From Rallus limicola (taxonomy: Eukaryota > Chordata > Aves > Gruiformes > Rallidae), in assembly GCA_022605955.1 (NCBI GenBank), contig JAKCOZ010000014.1, forward strand, positions 13,832,001-13,896,000: a stretch of DNA of 64,000 nt, in the 5' to 3' direction. The notes beneath the pieces are model-generated. The model saw only the letters and a list, made by a program, of their open reading frames with translations, did not search any database and was not told the origin of the DNA. Below, piece after piece: positions 24,695 to 36,570 of the stretch (position 1 is its first letter; the number at the start of each line of letters is the position of its first letter). The translations under genes were made by a program, and so were the position numbers.

Positions 24695-25544
24695 AAATTC
24701 TGGAGGATGAGGTTTAAGAAAAGACGACGGTAACAGAAGTTATCACTGTCTAAAGTGGGCATCATCTGAAAGATGGCATGTGTTCTCATGGCCATTAAAA
24801 TTTTTTGCGATCCTTAGTTATGAAAGAAGTCCTGTCAAAGGATGCATATTGAAGTGACTTAGTCCACATGGGAATGTGAATGAGGATAAATTTTACATCA
24901 AAATAACCGTAAAACTGGGATGCTTTCATCACTGGTAGTGGAGGAGTCAAAAATCAAGTACAAATGTACTTAAGATTTGCAAGGTTAAGTTTGGCTAAAT
25001 CTGTGAGGGTAACAGTGCAGCAGCAGCCTGGTCTCACTTGTGTTTCAGGAGCTAATGGAAATGCCAGGATTAATTCCCTGTATACAGGGAACATCTCAAG
25101 CTGCTTGTATACACGTAGCAAACAGAAGCCACACAAATGTTTCTATTACAAAAGCAGTACCATCTTAGGCAGGAAGAAGAAGAAGAACAAGGCCACTGAT
25201 CCTGGTTTCTGGAGTTGTTGCAACAGCCACATCACCAGTGAACTCCCTCAGTGCACCCCCAGAGTGATATTTTCAAAAGCTGTATGCCATATGTTGTGGT
25301 CTGTGCGGGTGCATTTAAAAAGCGTGCAGAAATAAAGCACAAATTGGTCTTTTCTGAGCATGTGTCTATATGAATTCACCGCTGCTGACAGAACTAGCAT
25401 GCTGCCTTGTCAAAGGTTTTTGTTTGGAGCTCTGTAGCTATATATGGAGGCACGAGTGAATACTAGTGTAATAATACTGATTGATAGAAATATCCATTGC
25501 CTTTTGTGGACAGCCAGAGGAGTTGCCTTTGTGCAGACCAGTAT
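24695..25544. other. Unique non-coding DNA, short GAA run
   Basis: No gene. A short GAA-type run lies at 25171-25187, and an open frame from 24964 to 25335 passes through it without any recognisable domain. Confidence 0.5.
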
Positions 25545-25577
25545 TACCTCTGTGCTACCTCTATGCTACCTCTGTGC
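25545..25577. repeat. 11-bp tandem repeat, three copies
   Basis: Three adjacent copies of 'tacctctgtgc' (the middle copy is 'tacctctatgc'). It is a minor minisatellite-like duplication within otherwise unique DNA. Confidence 0.85.
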
Positions 25578-28500
25578 CCATGGAAACAGAAGCCATTGAA
25601 AAGCAAAACTGCAAAATTCTTGTGCGCATTAGCAGGAAGGTAGAGGGGAATGAGTTCATGGTTGAAATAAATCCCTTACCTTTTTACATTCCTCCCATTT
25701 ACTTCAGTAACTGCAGAACGGAGAACTCTGTGTTCAACTTAATTCTACATCTGTTCTTTTCTTTCTGCCCCTGTAGCTCTGAGGCACTGGGCTCAAATGT
25801 TTCCCAGAGCTCCTGCTAGGGTACTGCATTTCCAAATACGCTTTATGCAAGCTTTCTTTCTAACCACAAAATCCTACACATCAGCTGGTGGACTCTGGGA
25901 AAGTAGGCTGCCCTGGCATAGGACACTTCATGTTGCTTAGGTCTGAGGGGTGAAGCTATGCCATGGGCAAAAAAGATCCTGAAAATGCTTCCTTTCATGG
26001 CGAGCAACATCACGGCTTGTGTTTGCTCCTAGAAAAGCAGTTCATTTAGAGTGCCCTGCTTTGTTTTCATAAATGTAATCTATAGAAGTAATGATAAGGC
26101 AAGCAAGCTCTAAGGGTCCTGGCACCATCAGGCTCTTTAGAATTCATTGTAGCAGGGGAGAACATCTGCGGTCTGAAACCTTGGGTGTTTGGAACTGAAA
26201 GCTATTCTGTGTGTTTAACCAGCAATGAACTATTTTTAAATGCCTCTCTTATTAACATTGAATAACAACAGTAAAAAGGAAAACGTGTGCTCATGTAGCC
26301 TCAGAAGAGACTAGGCCATTTCTCAAAAATTCTTGTTTCTTCAGTTATGTTTTTTTCCACCATCCCTGAGTGAGTCTTATTGATGACTATGATGTTTCTA
26401 GCAGTCTGGATATATTCTTATGCTGAGGTCCAAAGTGCTGCATGCGTGCTGAAATTGAGATTCAGAGAAGCTCATTGTCGTGCTGTCTGCCTTAAGTATG
26501 TGGTGGTGGGCAACCTTTCATTATATGTTCCACCAGGGAAAAGTCATGCATCCCCTCCCAGTGACTGACAAGAGGCAGGGAAATCTCATCGCTTTCTGCT
26601 CTCCATCACGCTGCCTCAGCCCATCAGCTAACTGACAGATGGTACATGGTCCTGATGTATAGGTACTGGGAGATTAAAGGACAACTCCACAGCAAAATAA
26701 ACCCATAGGACACAAGTAGCTTTTAAAATGACCTCAGGAGACGTGTCAGTCAACACACAGTATGGGATTTTCTCAGGTAGGAATTGCATTTACAGATTGT
26801 GTGTGTTGTTTAAACTACAAAATGCACTACTGCCAACCATTTGCCCAGCTGTTTCTTCCTGAGTGGGAGGAGGGGGCTGGATCTAGGGCTCCCTGAGTCC
26901 ATAAACAGAAATTATAGATCTGTATCTACAGCTATCTATCTATCTAGCTGTCTGTGCTGGATGTCTCTTTTTAAAATGACACTGGCCAAGTTTTGTGTAA
27001 AGCAGAGCAGAATTCTCCCGTGAGGTTGATTACAACACACACTGTGCACGTTTCTTATTTCCAGGGGACAAACACTAAAAAAGTTGTCAAAGCAGAGAAG
27101 AGCACACAGGCCTTGGTATAGTTTAATGGCAAATCACATTTGTCAAAAGCACAGATAAGGGACTCTTGCTCCAAGCAATTTCTGTAACAAAAAAATGGAA
27201 CAGAACTTGACCCTGGACTCTGCTCATGCTGGTCTCAGTGTGGGAGTTTTGCTTGCAGGAGAGTGGTGGGATCAGTCCTTTAATATGAAGGGCTTTGCCA
27301 TGGTCTGCCTTTTGTGCCCTCCCCCCATCCAAGGGGGAGAATTTTAACACAGGATTCCTGTCCTGCCTCTCATAGAAATGAGCAATTTGGGTTTTGTGAG
27401 CTTTTAAAAACCTGAAGCAGAAGCCCTCAGTAGCCATGCTGTGGTGAAGCACTGAACTGGTGTGGGTGAAGCCTGCTGGTGTACAGGAAGCCAGCAGTGT
27501 TTCATGCAGACACCTTCCTTAACTGGCATTAAAATAAGTAACTTTTCTCTTAATTTAAGGATGGCTGCTTTTCTATACCTCTCAATCATGTTATTTTTGG
27601 TGAACACTTCTTTCAAGATATCTAGGGTGAACAGGTCTTTCATGGGACGATTGTTTCTTTTATTCCTTACATGCAGAATTATTTGTGAGACAGCTGTGTG
27701 AGATACAGGCCTCAAGCAAGAGATGTTTGACTACATCCAATGCAGGTGAGGTGGGAAAAAGTGTTGAATTCAGTGTGTTCACAGGTGAAATCTCAGGTGT
27801 TCACAGGATATTGTACCAAGCTTATCTGTGTGCTTGGCTTAAAAACCAAATAAGCACTTTGATTGCTCTGGAGTGATTTACTTTCAAGAGGAAAACCTGA
27901 CTAGTTTTTTGACTATCAAAGGTTGTAAAGACTCCTTTAGAATTTCCTATTTTAAATTTGGATTTCTTGGGGTCTACTTAATTACTTAAATACTCATACA
28001 CTGCACAAGGCAGCTGCGAATGGTGAGGGGAAAAAAAAAGAGCTTTTGCAGCAGCCAGAGCCACTGAAGAAGTGGAGACAGATTTCTCGTTAGTTACAGC
28101 AGGAAAAGCTAGAGAGGCTCTGCTGAGGAAATTAAAAATCAGCCAAGCCCAGTGTTTCGTTGTTGACCTTACTGTCAAAGCAGTCAGTCTTCTGGTGTCA
28201 GATCTATAAATAACCAATGGAGAACCCTCAGGGGAACCCCATCTTCTTAGAGAGTGGTGGGAGACAACGGGTCATTTCATGAGGGGCGGTACCTTGGCTA
28301 CACAATGCTTACTTACTGTCTCCGTGCCCTTCTTGCTGAGATGTGACTGCCCTGGACTGTGGAGGAGAGGAGGTGTTGGAACAGGGACTGCTGTAGTCTG
28401 GTTACTATTTGTGTCTCCTCTGTAGGAGCGGAGGCCTTGACTTTGGTGTAAGCCACACTGGTAGATTTATAAGCACCTGAAAGCACTCTGGAAAGGAAGT

Positions 28501-30204
28501 ATATGTGATTTCATCTACGATGACATGCTGTAGGGAGTTGAATTATTAAAATGCATGAGAGGTTCTCTTTTGAGCCAAATCAGGAGCTGGAACTCTGATC
28601 TGAGTCTGGCAGTAGGTCAGGTTTTTGCTTTCAGTGTACAGTAAGTACAACATGTTGCTCCACCTGCTTTCCCTTGGTTTCCTGAGATGAAGACTTGCCA
28701 GGTGCCTCCTTTTTGTGGCTGCCTCTAAGTGCTGTGGTCATGCCGGCTGCAGGCAGAGACGTCTCCACATGGCTCAGCACAAGTGGTCCCCGCTCCTCCT
28801 GGAAAAGTGTTTGGGAACTGAAGGGCAATTTTCATCACAGTTCTTTCTTAGGCATGGGAAGAGACTGAAACATCTCCTCTTTCCTTGATTGTATTGGCTA
28901 CTATTGAAGAGCAAATACTGCAGAAGATGACTGGTGAAGCTGCCATGGTTTCTACCACAGGGTAGAAGGTACCTTTATGGTATGTACTCTTCAGCTTTAC
29001 CACTATAAAAATACAGTTGTGAATTGAGTTAAATCAAGACCAGATCTTGTCCCTTGAGGAAAAGACTTGAAGAAGCTGCTCAGCAATGAAGTTGTATTTC
29101 CTGGGGTTTTCATCAGGTTCTTCTTACTAAGCAAGCGCCCTCTTGCTGAATGGGTGGGTGTTGAGTTTCAATAGAGTCATGAGGAAATGAACAAAAACCA
29201 TAGGAGGGGAAAGACAATTGGCATGAAGGGCTTGTGCTCCTAGCAGGCTCAGAGATGGTTTTCCCTTATGTAAATACTCTGCTCCCCTCAAGAACTCTGC
29301 ATCACAGTTTTCTGGCAGTAAAAGGCTCATAAAATTGTGCTAGTAAACAAGGCATCCTCAAGTACTGCCTTGGTGGCCATGTGTGACCACAAGAGACTTC
29401 ATGTGTGGTCACTATGTGAAATATGTAATTTCAAAGAACTGCAAGTATAATACTTTCACTGTAGCTGGAGGTTTGACAGCTTGCAACAAAGCTTCACATG
29501 CAGCTCCTGCAAGCTTGTTTGAGAAATGCCACCCCAGGCACCTCTCAGCTGGCTCTCAATTTCCTCCTCGGGAGACAAGGTGTGTGTGGGTGTGAGAAAA
29601 GATGTCAGGACAACCTGTTTAAAACGTCAGCATTGTCATGAGCTGGGTGATGCTTTCAGCAGGTTCCCACAGTGTGTGTGGGGAAGGAGTGTGAAGCGCA
29701 CACATACCTTTGGTGGGCAGAGCAGCCTCTGAGGCCAAAGTGACCAGCATAGCTTCTGGTGGCAGAAGGAGCCTGGGCAGCCCTCAGTCTTGCAGTGTGA
29801 AGCATACTGAGGTGGTTCTGGGAAGCTGATGCATGTTATGACTCTGTGCATAGTGTACGCTGTGTATGGAAACGCTTTTTTTTGCCATTTCATATTGAGG
29901 ATTTTGGAACAAACCTGTAGCATTTCCTGTGGCATTGCTGTGTTCCCAGATCTGGTGACTGGCAACAGAGGTAGGTATCTAAGGCTTTTCTGCAGAGATA
30001 GTGTTCTTGGATGCAAGGCACAGTATAATAATGAACTGTTGGATTTGTATAGTGTGATAGAATCCTGATCAGAATTCAGATGAATGGATTCTTGAATGCA
30101 TGCTGTAGCAGTTCAGACTGTAGCATGTACATCAGCAAAAACTATGCCTTGAAGTATGTAATCAACTATTAATTCTCCTTGCTTACTAACAATAAATAAA
30201 TTAG
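25578..30204. other. Unique non-coding DNA, no gene seen
   Basis: About 4.6 kb without a recognisable gene or interspersed repeat. A short TATC repeat (about four units) lies near 26932-26946. Open frames around 27404-27715 and 29636-30016 have no domains or coding bias I can defend. Confidence 0.5.
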
Positions 30205-30546
30205 TATCATAGAATGGTTCAGGTTAGAAGTGTCCATCTAGTTCCTGTCCTGCTGCCATAGGTAAGGACACAGTTCACTAGATCAAGTTGCCCAAAGCCC
30301 CATCCAACCTGGCTTTGAACACTTCTAGGGGGCAGGGGCATCCACAACTTTTCTGTTGTGGCAACCTGTTCCTGTGCCTCACCACCACCCTCACACTAGA
30401 GGAATTTCTTCCTAATACCCAATCTAAGTGTCCTCTCCTTCAGCTTGAGGCCATTACCCCTTGTCCTATTGCTCCATACCCTTGTGAACAGTTCCCCACT
30501 CCAGATTTTCTGTAGGCTCCCTTCAGGTTCTGGAAGGCTACTATAA
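30205..30546 (-). mobile_element. CR1 LINE 3' end, antisense
   Basis: The reverse-complement CR1 3' region starts with 'atcatagaatggttcagg'. It continues with 'cccaaagccccatccaacctgg', 'gaatttcttcctaatacccaatctaa' and 'gccattaccccttgtcctat', and ends in 'ggaaggctactataa' at 30546, where the element is cut. It is non-coding. It abuts a second CR1 in the opposite orientation with no spacer. Confidence 0.9.
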
Positions 30547-30661
30547 CATTCAAAACCCACCTGGATGCATTCCTGTGTGACCTACTCGAGATGATCCTGC
30601 TCTGGCAGGGAGGTTGGACTAGATGATGTTTCGAGGTCCATTCCATTCTGTGAGTCTGTTA
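30547..30661 (+). mobile_element. CR1 LINE 3' end, sense
   Basis: Begins 'cattcaaaacccacctggatgc' directly at the break of the antisense copy. It runs through 'ggcagggaggttggactagatgat' to a decayed terminal tail, 'attccattctgtgagtctgtt'. Because both neighbours keep their own 3' ends, this is two insertions meeting at their truncated 5' ends, not one element inverted by twin priming. Confidence 0.85.
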
Positions 30662-33651
30662 TTCCCCTGTCTTGCTCGGTGCCTGTTGCCCAGTGCTGGA
30701 GCCAAGGCACTGTTTCCACTGCATCCTTCTAGTCAATCAGAAGTAGGAAGTGTGACGACTTTAGTCTGTAACCTGTAGATACCAAGGAACTTCTTTCTTC
30801 TGGCATTAAGATATTTGCCTTTATTCAGCATAAAGCAGTTCAGTGAGTTGCTGAATTAGTATTAGCTCCCACTGGAGAGTACATGAGGTATATTCCTTGT
30901 GAAGCAAAGTTGTAACATGCTGTAAGCTCCAAAGCGCTGATGCAATATTTATGTTGTTCCATGATCTACTGGCAGATTTAAGCATAATATTGTAGACTGG
31001 CAGGAAGCTGTTATGATCTAAACTCCTCGATTATGTCAGTGTTTGTATTTTAAGTTCCATTGCACACAGCAATGTATCCAGTTACAAGGTTTTGCGTATG
31101 ATTCTCCTTCTAGGAAGCAAAGCTATTGATGGTAGTGACCTAGGCTGAAAGGTGTGGAGCTTTTTTCTTACTCAGAGTCAATCATGCCTGTTTTGGGCTA
31201 CATGATCTCAGTTGCTTATTCAAAACCCATGTTTTTCAGTGCAATGGCAGGTGGCATATCTCTCGCTGGTTCTGTGCTACCTGTAAGTCCTGTACTGAGG
31301 TGCTGTTATCCCATTTAATTTGAAGCATGTGCAAATACTGTAAGGAGGATGCAAATGTAAAAGACCTTTCCTCACAATGCTTGGTGGTTTTATGCTAGAC
31401 TCATTTTTCGATTTTCATTACGCTGGCAGAACAGAGTAGCTGCTCCTCGTGTTCCTTTAAGAAAGGCCCATCAGCACAGACTTTCACTGCCTGTTTCAGT
31501 CCTCTTTCCTAATGATTATTTTTTTCTTTTTTTTTCTTATTTAAAGGAGGGTAATCTCCACTTGGCTTCATTGAAAGCTTTACAGGTGATCAGCACTTAG
31601 GAAACCATTAATTTTTGTGAAACAGTCAGTTCCCACTTAAGAAAACAACTTTGATTTTGATTTGAAAAGTGGGGTATCCAACTTTTTTAGCAATGAGAAT
31701 TAGTTTCACTGGTAGTTTTGGTTTCAACGCTGGGTTTCTTGAAAACTGGGAGGCTTGCTGATCTGAGACTTCAAGTGGCACTGAAAACCTGGATGTGAGC
31801 AGTTGCCTGTTTCTGTTGATGGTAGCTTTGAGACTGATGGCTGTTTTGCATCCCTGAAGATTATCTGTCTGGTATCTAAATGAGGTCATCCCAAATGGTT
31901 GGCCTCATCCTATAAACTGATGAATTCCTGTGGAACATATTTTATCTTGGTTCCATCAGTAGATATTGCACAGAAGAGAAGTTGGGTTGTAGATCTTTTT
32001 CCATTGTGTGTGATGCTCATCTCAGTAACACAACCACAGCCCCACTCAGAAAGTGCACTTAAGTTTTTAATATTAAGGATGGGTAGAAATTTTTCCTTCA
32101 ACCCCGATGCTAAAATCATCCTTGAAAACTTAATTGCATTTGGGACAGCATAAGCCCACTCTTTAGAAGGTGTTTTATCATTTTAGTTCACTATAAACAC
32201 AAATTTGTTCTTGGCAGTTAAATATAACGGCTGAAATTTATCCTGTCCTGGCTAACTGAGGAATTGTAACTTCCCTGCGTGGCCAGGGAGAGGTCTGCCT
32301 AATCATGTCTCAAGTGGGCTGTAGCACCTTTGCAAGCACCTCTCTCTCCACTGATTGCTTCAGCTACTCTCTAACTAAAGTACTTGGGTCCTTCAAGTTA
32401 AAGATGAATGTAGGCCTGAGGATCAACAGAGGTAAAATGCTTACAGTCCAACCAAATACTTTTCATTCCTCTTATTTGTTACTGTGCCTGTCTGTGAATG
32501 TCTCTCTCCCTTTCTATTAATGAATACAGATGTGCAACTGTCTGCACCCATCTGGCTTTGTTCAATAAATGTGCAGGCACAGACGTTTAAATCAAATATT
32601 GATAAATACAGCCTTTAATATGTAAATTCACTTTGTGAACAAAACTATGCCTGCCTGGTTTTTTCATTGAGAGGCATTTCTGCCATGGTGATAATTTTTT
32701 GATTGCCATTGTATTCTGTCGACAGCAGCACATGCTGGAGAGTCAGAAGGTAGGAACAGTTCCTGAAATATACTCAGGGAGCAGAATTAAAAGTATAATA
32801 AAAAAGGATGTAATATTTCTCCTTCTGTTTTGATAGCAACTTAATCCTCATCCAAATGTCTATTCAGCAATGAGAGACATAATATGCAAGGTGCACTGAA
32901 GAAGTCCTAAATGGTCCTGGACAGGATGGCTCTAAAAGGTTCATCTGTGTGTGTACATGCAAAAAAAACCCCCAAAACCTCCCAGCTTTCAAAATTTGTA
33001 ACACACTCAAAGTAGGAAACTGGAAACTGAGGCCCTACTAATATGCTTGTCGGGTGCTTAGCAGGCTTGTAAGATCCAAAGGCAGGGCACAACCTAGCCA
33101 AAGATTGAGCAGTTATTTCTCTCTCAGGGTAGTTTGTGATCAGTTATCACACTTGCTGTTAATTTTAAGATCTTCAGGACCTGTGGTTTCAAGAGCTTTT
33201 TTGTCTTTCCTCTATGCTTTTTTTTTTGTTACAAGAAGTTATTAGTAAGAAGTCATCTACTGGAGTAGCGGGAAGGAGTCAGCTTTAATAATTTACAGGA
33301 GGAAGTTGTGACTAAGTATGGCTTTAAAGGGGACAGCACTGTTGTAACAGTGTTTGGGGAGCATGTGGTGAGCTAACTACATGCCTATACACACCCTTCT
33401 CACCTTCCAGCTGCTCCAAATGTATTCTATTTTGGTATAAAATCAGGTATAAAATGCATCTTACTGTAGAGAAGTGATCTAATAAAAGCACTTTTGTTCT
33501 CAACTTCATAAACATACTTTCAATTGCATATTTTTGTTTTCTTCAGTTTGCAAAAGTTTTACCCGATTTGAACTGCTTGGGATAGAAAGCCTTCTTTTAT
33601 TATCTTGAAGAACAGGGTATTTACCTTCCCTCTCCCCGCTTTTCTTGGGTG
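30662..33651. other. Unique non-coding DNA, no gene seen
   Basis: No gene. A long pyrimidine tract with T-runs at about 31508-31540 is followed by 'aaagg' and resembles a weak acceptor, but no exon can be supported. Unremarkable A/C-rich patches lie near 32959-32982. Confidence 0.5.
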
Positions 33652-33726
33652 GTGGGTTTTTTGATTTGGTTTTGGTTGGGGTTTTTTTTTTGGTTTGGTT
33701 TGTTTGATTAATTTGTTTTTCTTCTG
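33652..33726. repeat. T/G-rich low-complexity tract
   Basis: A degenerate run of TTTGG/GGTTTT units on the plus strand (AACC/AAAACC-like on the minus strand). Translation across it gives a meaningless lysine/threonine/proline-rich peptide. It is low complexity rather than a telomeric array, because no TTAGGG unit repeats. Confidence 0.8.
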
Positions 33727-35779
33727 GAAGCCAGTTATAATAAATTATCAAGTCTCCAACTTGTTTCCAGATTATTTCATGCTGTTGGCTACATAGGGAA
33801 GACTTGTCCATCTAGTCTTGTTTACTGGACAATAGAAATTGCGGCTTTTGTGGTATATCAAACTGAAGGCATTGTAGGCACAGGAAGAGTAAGGGCTGTT
33901 TTGAACGTATGGTATAGTCACAGCATACTTTATGTGGGGGCAAAAGGAGCGGAAGCTGCTCCTGTGCACTCCAGCACCTCCCATCCCATGACTTGCTGCC
34001 TGCTCTGCTGCATAGGTACTGTCATTTGTGAAGCTGCTGTCTGAAGAGGAAGAGGTGCATGCCCAGGGACTGTGACTGACAAGTTTCTGTCAGGGGTCTC
34101 AGGACCAGCCCTGCCACTGTAGGCATAAAGCATTTAGTATGCTTCTGAGGAGAGTTTTAGGAGGAATTAAGGTAGAAATGTAAAATTACAGGGTATGTAT
34201 GGTTAGTCAGTGTCATAGAATGCAAACTTAAGCTATTCAGTCTGTTAAAATGCTTTGGTTTCCTCATCTGACCTCAGAGCTTTCTGTGGAGAATACTTGT
34301 ATGTCACTTATGGCTTTTTTAGTATCTCCAGAAATGTCAGAAACTCTATTAGTTTTTCCAGAGACACATATGCAGAAATACATGGCATTATTTCAGTGGT
34401 TTATAGAAAGATTAATGGATTGAAGTACCTTTTTGTCCAGACAGACTCCAGCAGTTGTACTGTGGTACAAAAGTAAAATTGGAAATGTATTAAAAATCAA
34501 CAGTTTATTTAATGCTGTAAATTGTACTTCAAAACAATTTAAATGACTGCCATTATGTACGCAAACGCAAGGAGCAATGTCAGTAAGTTGGAAGCTCTGT
34601 GGGTTGTATTTTATGCTTTGTACTGTGGTAACAGAATGTATCAAAGAAACCTCTCAAATATACACGTATGTTGTAAAAAGCAATGCTACAAAACATCAGG
34701 ATTTGAAATGCTTGCAGTAAGTGCTCTGTGGGATTATGCTGCCTTCATAAAAAGGTTGTTAGCACAAAGAGACTAATTCCAGCTTTAAATTAACCAGCTC
34801 AGGAGAACATGTTTTGGTACCGAATGGCAGGGCTTGTGAATCATTCCTGGAACATTTGCCCTGTGGATGGAGGAAGAACATGGTCCATAAAGTTCACAAT
34901 GGGTCTGAAAAGCAGAAATGTGTGTTGGAATCCTGTCGCGCTTGTTGGCTAAACCCAGTGGCGGGGAGCCTGGGGTTCATCAGCTCTGCCTGCATTTAGG
35001 GGGGAAAAAAAGAAAAGGGAAAAGCACACAGAAAACAAAAAGCCCCACACGTGGGGGAAGTTCCTCTTATCCTGAGCCCTTTCTTCTCCTGTTTTCTCAC
35101 AGGTTTTATTGTTGTTCTGGGCAGGGTCTTAAGCTTTGACTTTTATTTAAATGCTTTCTAAAGAGCTGTGATAGGATGGGATGGGGAGAGCGTTTCAACC
35201 CTCAGGTTCAATGTCTTCCAGATGCCAGATCCCACTCCCAGAACTCTGCAGGCTCACAGTACCTCCGGGTGAGAATGGCATCTCCTCCCTTCCTCCTTCT
35301 CCTCCCCACTGCACATATTATGGCTTGGTGAAACTATTGCCAAGTCTTTGGATGAGACTGTTCCTTTAGGTCCTTCCCTCAGAAAGCACAGCCCCTGTGA
35401 AGGTCTACCACTCCCATGAGCGCTTCCCAAAGTGCGCCATAGTAGCCAGAAATGTGAAACCATAATACCTCAGAGCTTTCTCCTAATTCCCTTAAAAAGA
35501 TCACTCTTGCATATAGGGAATCAGAGAACAGTGTTTGATAGATGTTATTTTGTTTCAAAAAAGTAAAAAAAAATAAAATATAAAAAGACAAGATACTCTC
35601 CTGGAAAACTCTTTGCATTCTAGGCTTTGTCCTGGGAAATAAACACCTACCTTTACTGTGTTGTTTTAACGCTGCTTTTAACAACTTTTGTGCACACAAA
35701 TACATACTAAGCAACATGATGCCTGTTAACTAGGTGTTCATGAGCTGTGATAGATTACTTTTAATGGCTGGCATTTACC
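33727..35779. other. Unique non-coding DNA, no gene seen
   Basis: No gene or interspersed repeat was recognised. A 'cccacacgtggg' inverted repeat containing the E-box CACGTG lies near 35045, within an A-rich then G-rich stretch (about 34998-35060). Confidence 0.5.
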
Positions 35780-36290
35780 TACTCCATCAACCCTTCTTTG
35801 ATAGGCTGCTGCTATGGGAGAGATGGAGCTGAACTTTGCGGGTGTATAAAGCCCAGCGCCAGGACAGAGGAGTTGGAGATCTTAGCCGGATTATTAAGAG
35901 CACCGGACTCTGTCCCTCCCGCGCTTTCCATCTCTATCTGGCTGGTCTATTGCCATTTTCATGCCAGTCTCCATGGTAACTTCTTTCGGGATAAAATAAC
36001 AGAAATGTGAGTTAGCTGCCTGCCCGCAGGAAAGCTGCCACGGTCCCAGTGCCAGAGCCCCAGCGAGACGCGGCTCCGGCACGCGCATTCCTGCGGGGTT
36101 AGGCAGGTTACGACAGCTGCTTCCAGTTATAGGTGAAATCTCTCCTTCCCAGCTAGCTTTGCCTTGCCTTTCCCCGGAACATCTCCTTGGCCCTTCTCTC
36201 TCATGTTTGGAAACGTCCCCACGTAATTCTGCGGATTACTTTTTCCCTCCTGTTTGCAGGTTTGCGTGATTCATTTTACATTTTAGATGG
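35780..36290 (+). promoter_or_regulatory. Candidate CpG-enriched promoter / first exon
   Basis: This stretch holds about 20 CpGs in about 460 bases, whereas the next 460 bases hold about two. A TATA box (tataaa, 35845-35850) is followed about 30 bases later by a plausible start region near 35875-35880. An RFX/X-box-like palindrome, 'gtctccatggtaac', lies at 35967-35980, and a strong splice-donor word, 'gtgagt', at 36007-36012. These are arranged as a TATA promoter driving a first exon of about 130 bases (roughly 35876-36006). No downstream exon is identified, no long coding frame starts here, and the same signals could be an enhancer. The orientation rests only on the TATA box and donor. Confidence 0.35.
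35967..35980. promoter_or_regulatory. RFX/X-box-like motif
   Basis: 'gtctccatggtaac' fits the palindromic RFX consensus (GTNNCC-AT-GGNNAC) with the halves spaced two bases apart. RFX sites are common in promoters of ciliary and neuronal genes. The position, about 120 bases downstream of the TATA box inside the CpG-enriched block, makes it more credible than an isolated hit. Confidence 0.4.
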
Positions 36291-36469
36291 CTTTGTCAAT
36301 AAAAGCTTCAGTTTTCAAATGAAACATTAGCTGGTAACTGGGGAAATGTTACAGGAAAATGTTTACTAACAGTTGTTAGCAAATTAACGAGTTTGCCTTG
36401 CTGCAGTGTACATAGGAAATGGCAATATAAAAAATGATTTAGAGAGCAGGGCAGTTTATTAGGGAAAAA

Positions 36470-36570
36470 AGCACCTGAGTTCTGTCCTTCCCTCGGCTGT
36501 TCAAGTTGTGTGACCTTGTGCAAAGCTGCTGTCAAGCCCTCTGCCTCTTCTTCCCTAAATGTAAAAAATA
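36470..36570 (+). repeat. Possible MIR-like SINE remnant
   Basis: 'agttgtgtgaccttgtgcaaa' at about 36504-36524 matches the conserved core of MIR/CORE-SINEs ('agctgtgtgaccttgggcaa'). The following 'cctctgcctcttcttccctaaatgtaaaaaata' corresponds to 'cctctgtgcctcagtttcctcatctgtaaaatg'. The match order and spacing are right over about 70 bases; the edges are unclear. Confidence 0.5.

Noticed and set aside
33652..33726. Telomere-like T/G-rich tract
   Set aside because: Units are irregular TTTGG/GGTTTT; no TTAGGG array, so only low complexity.
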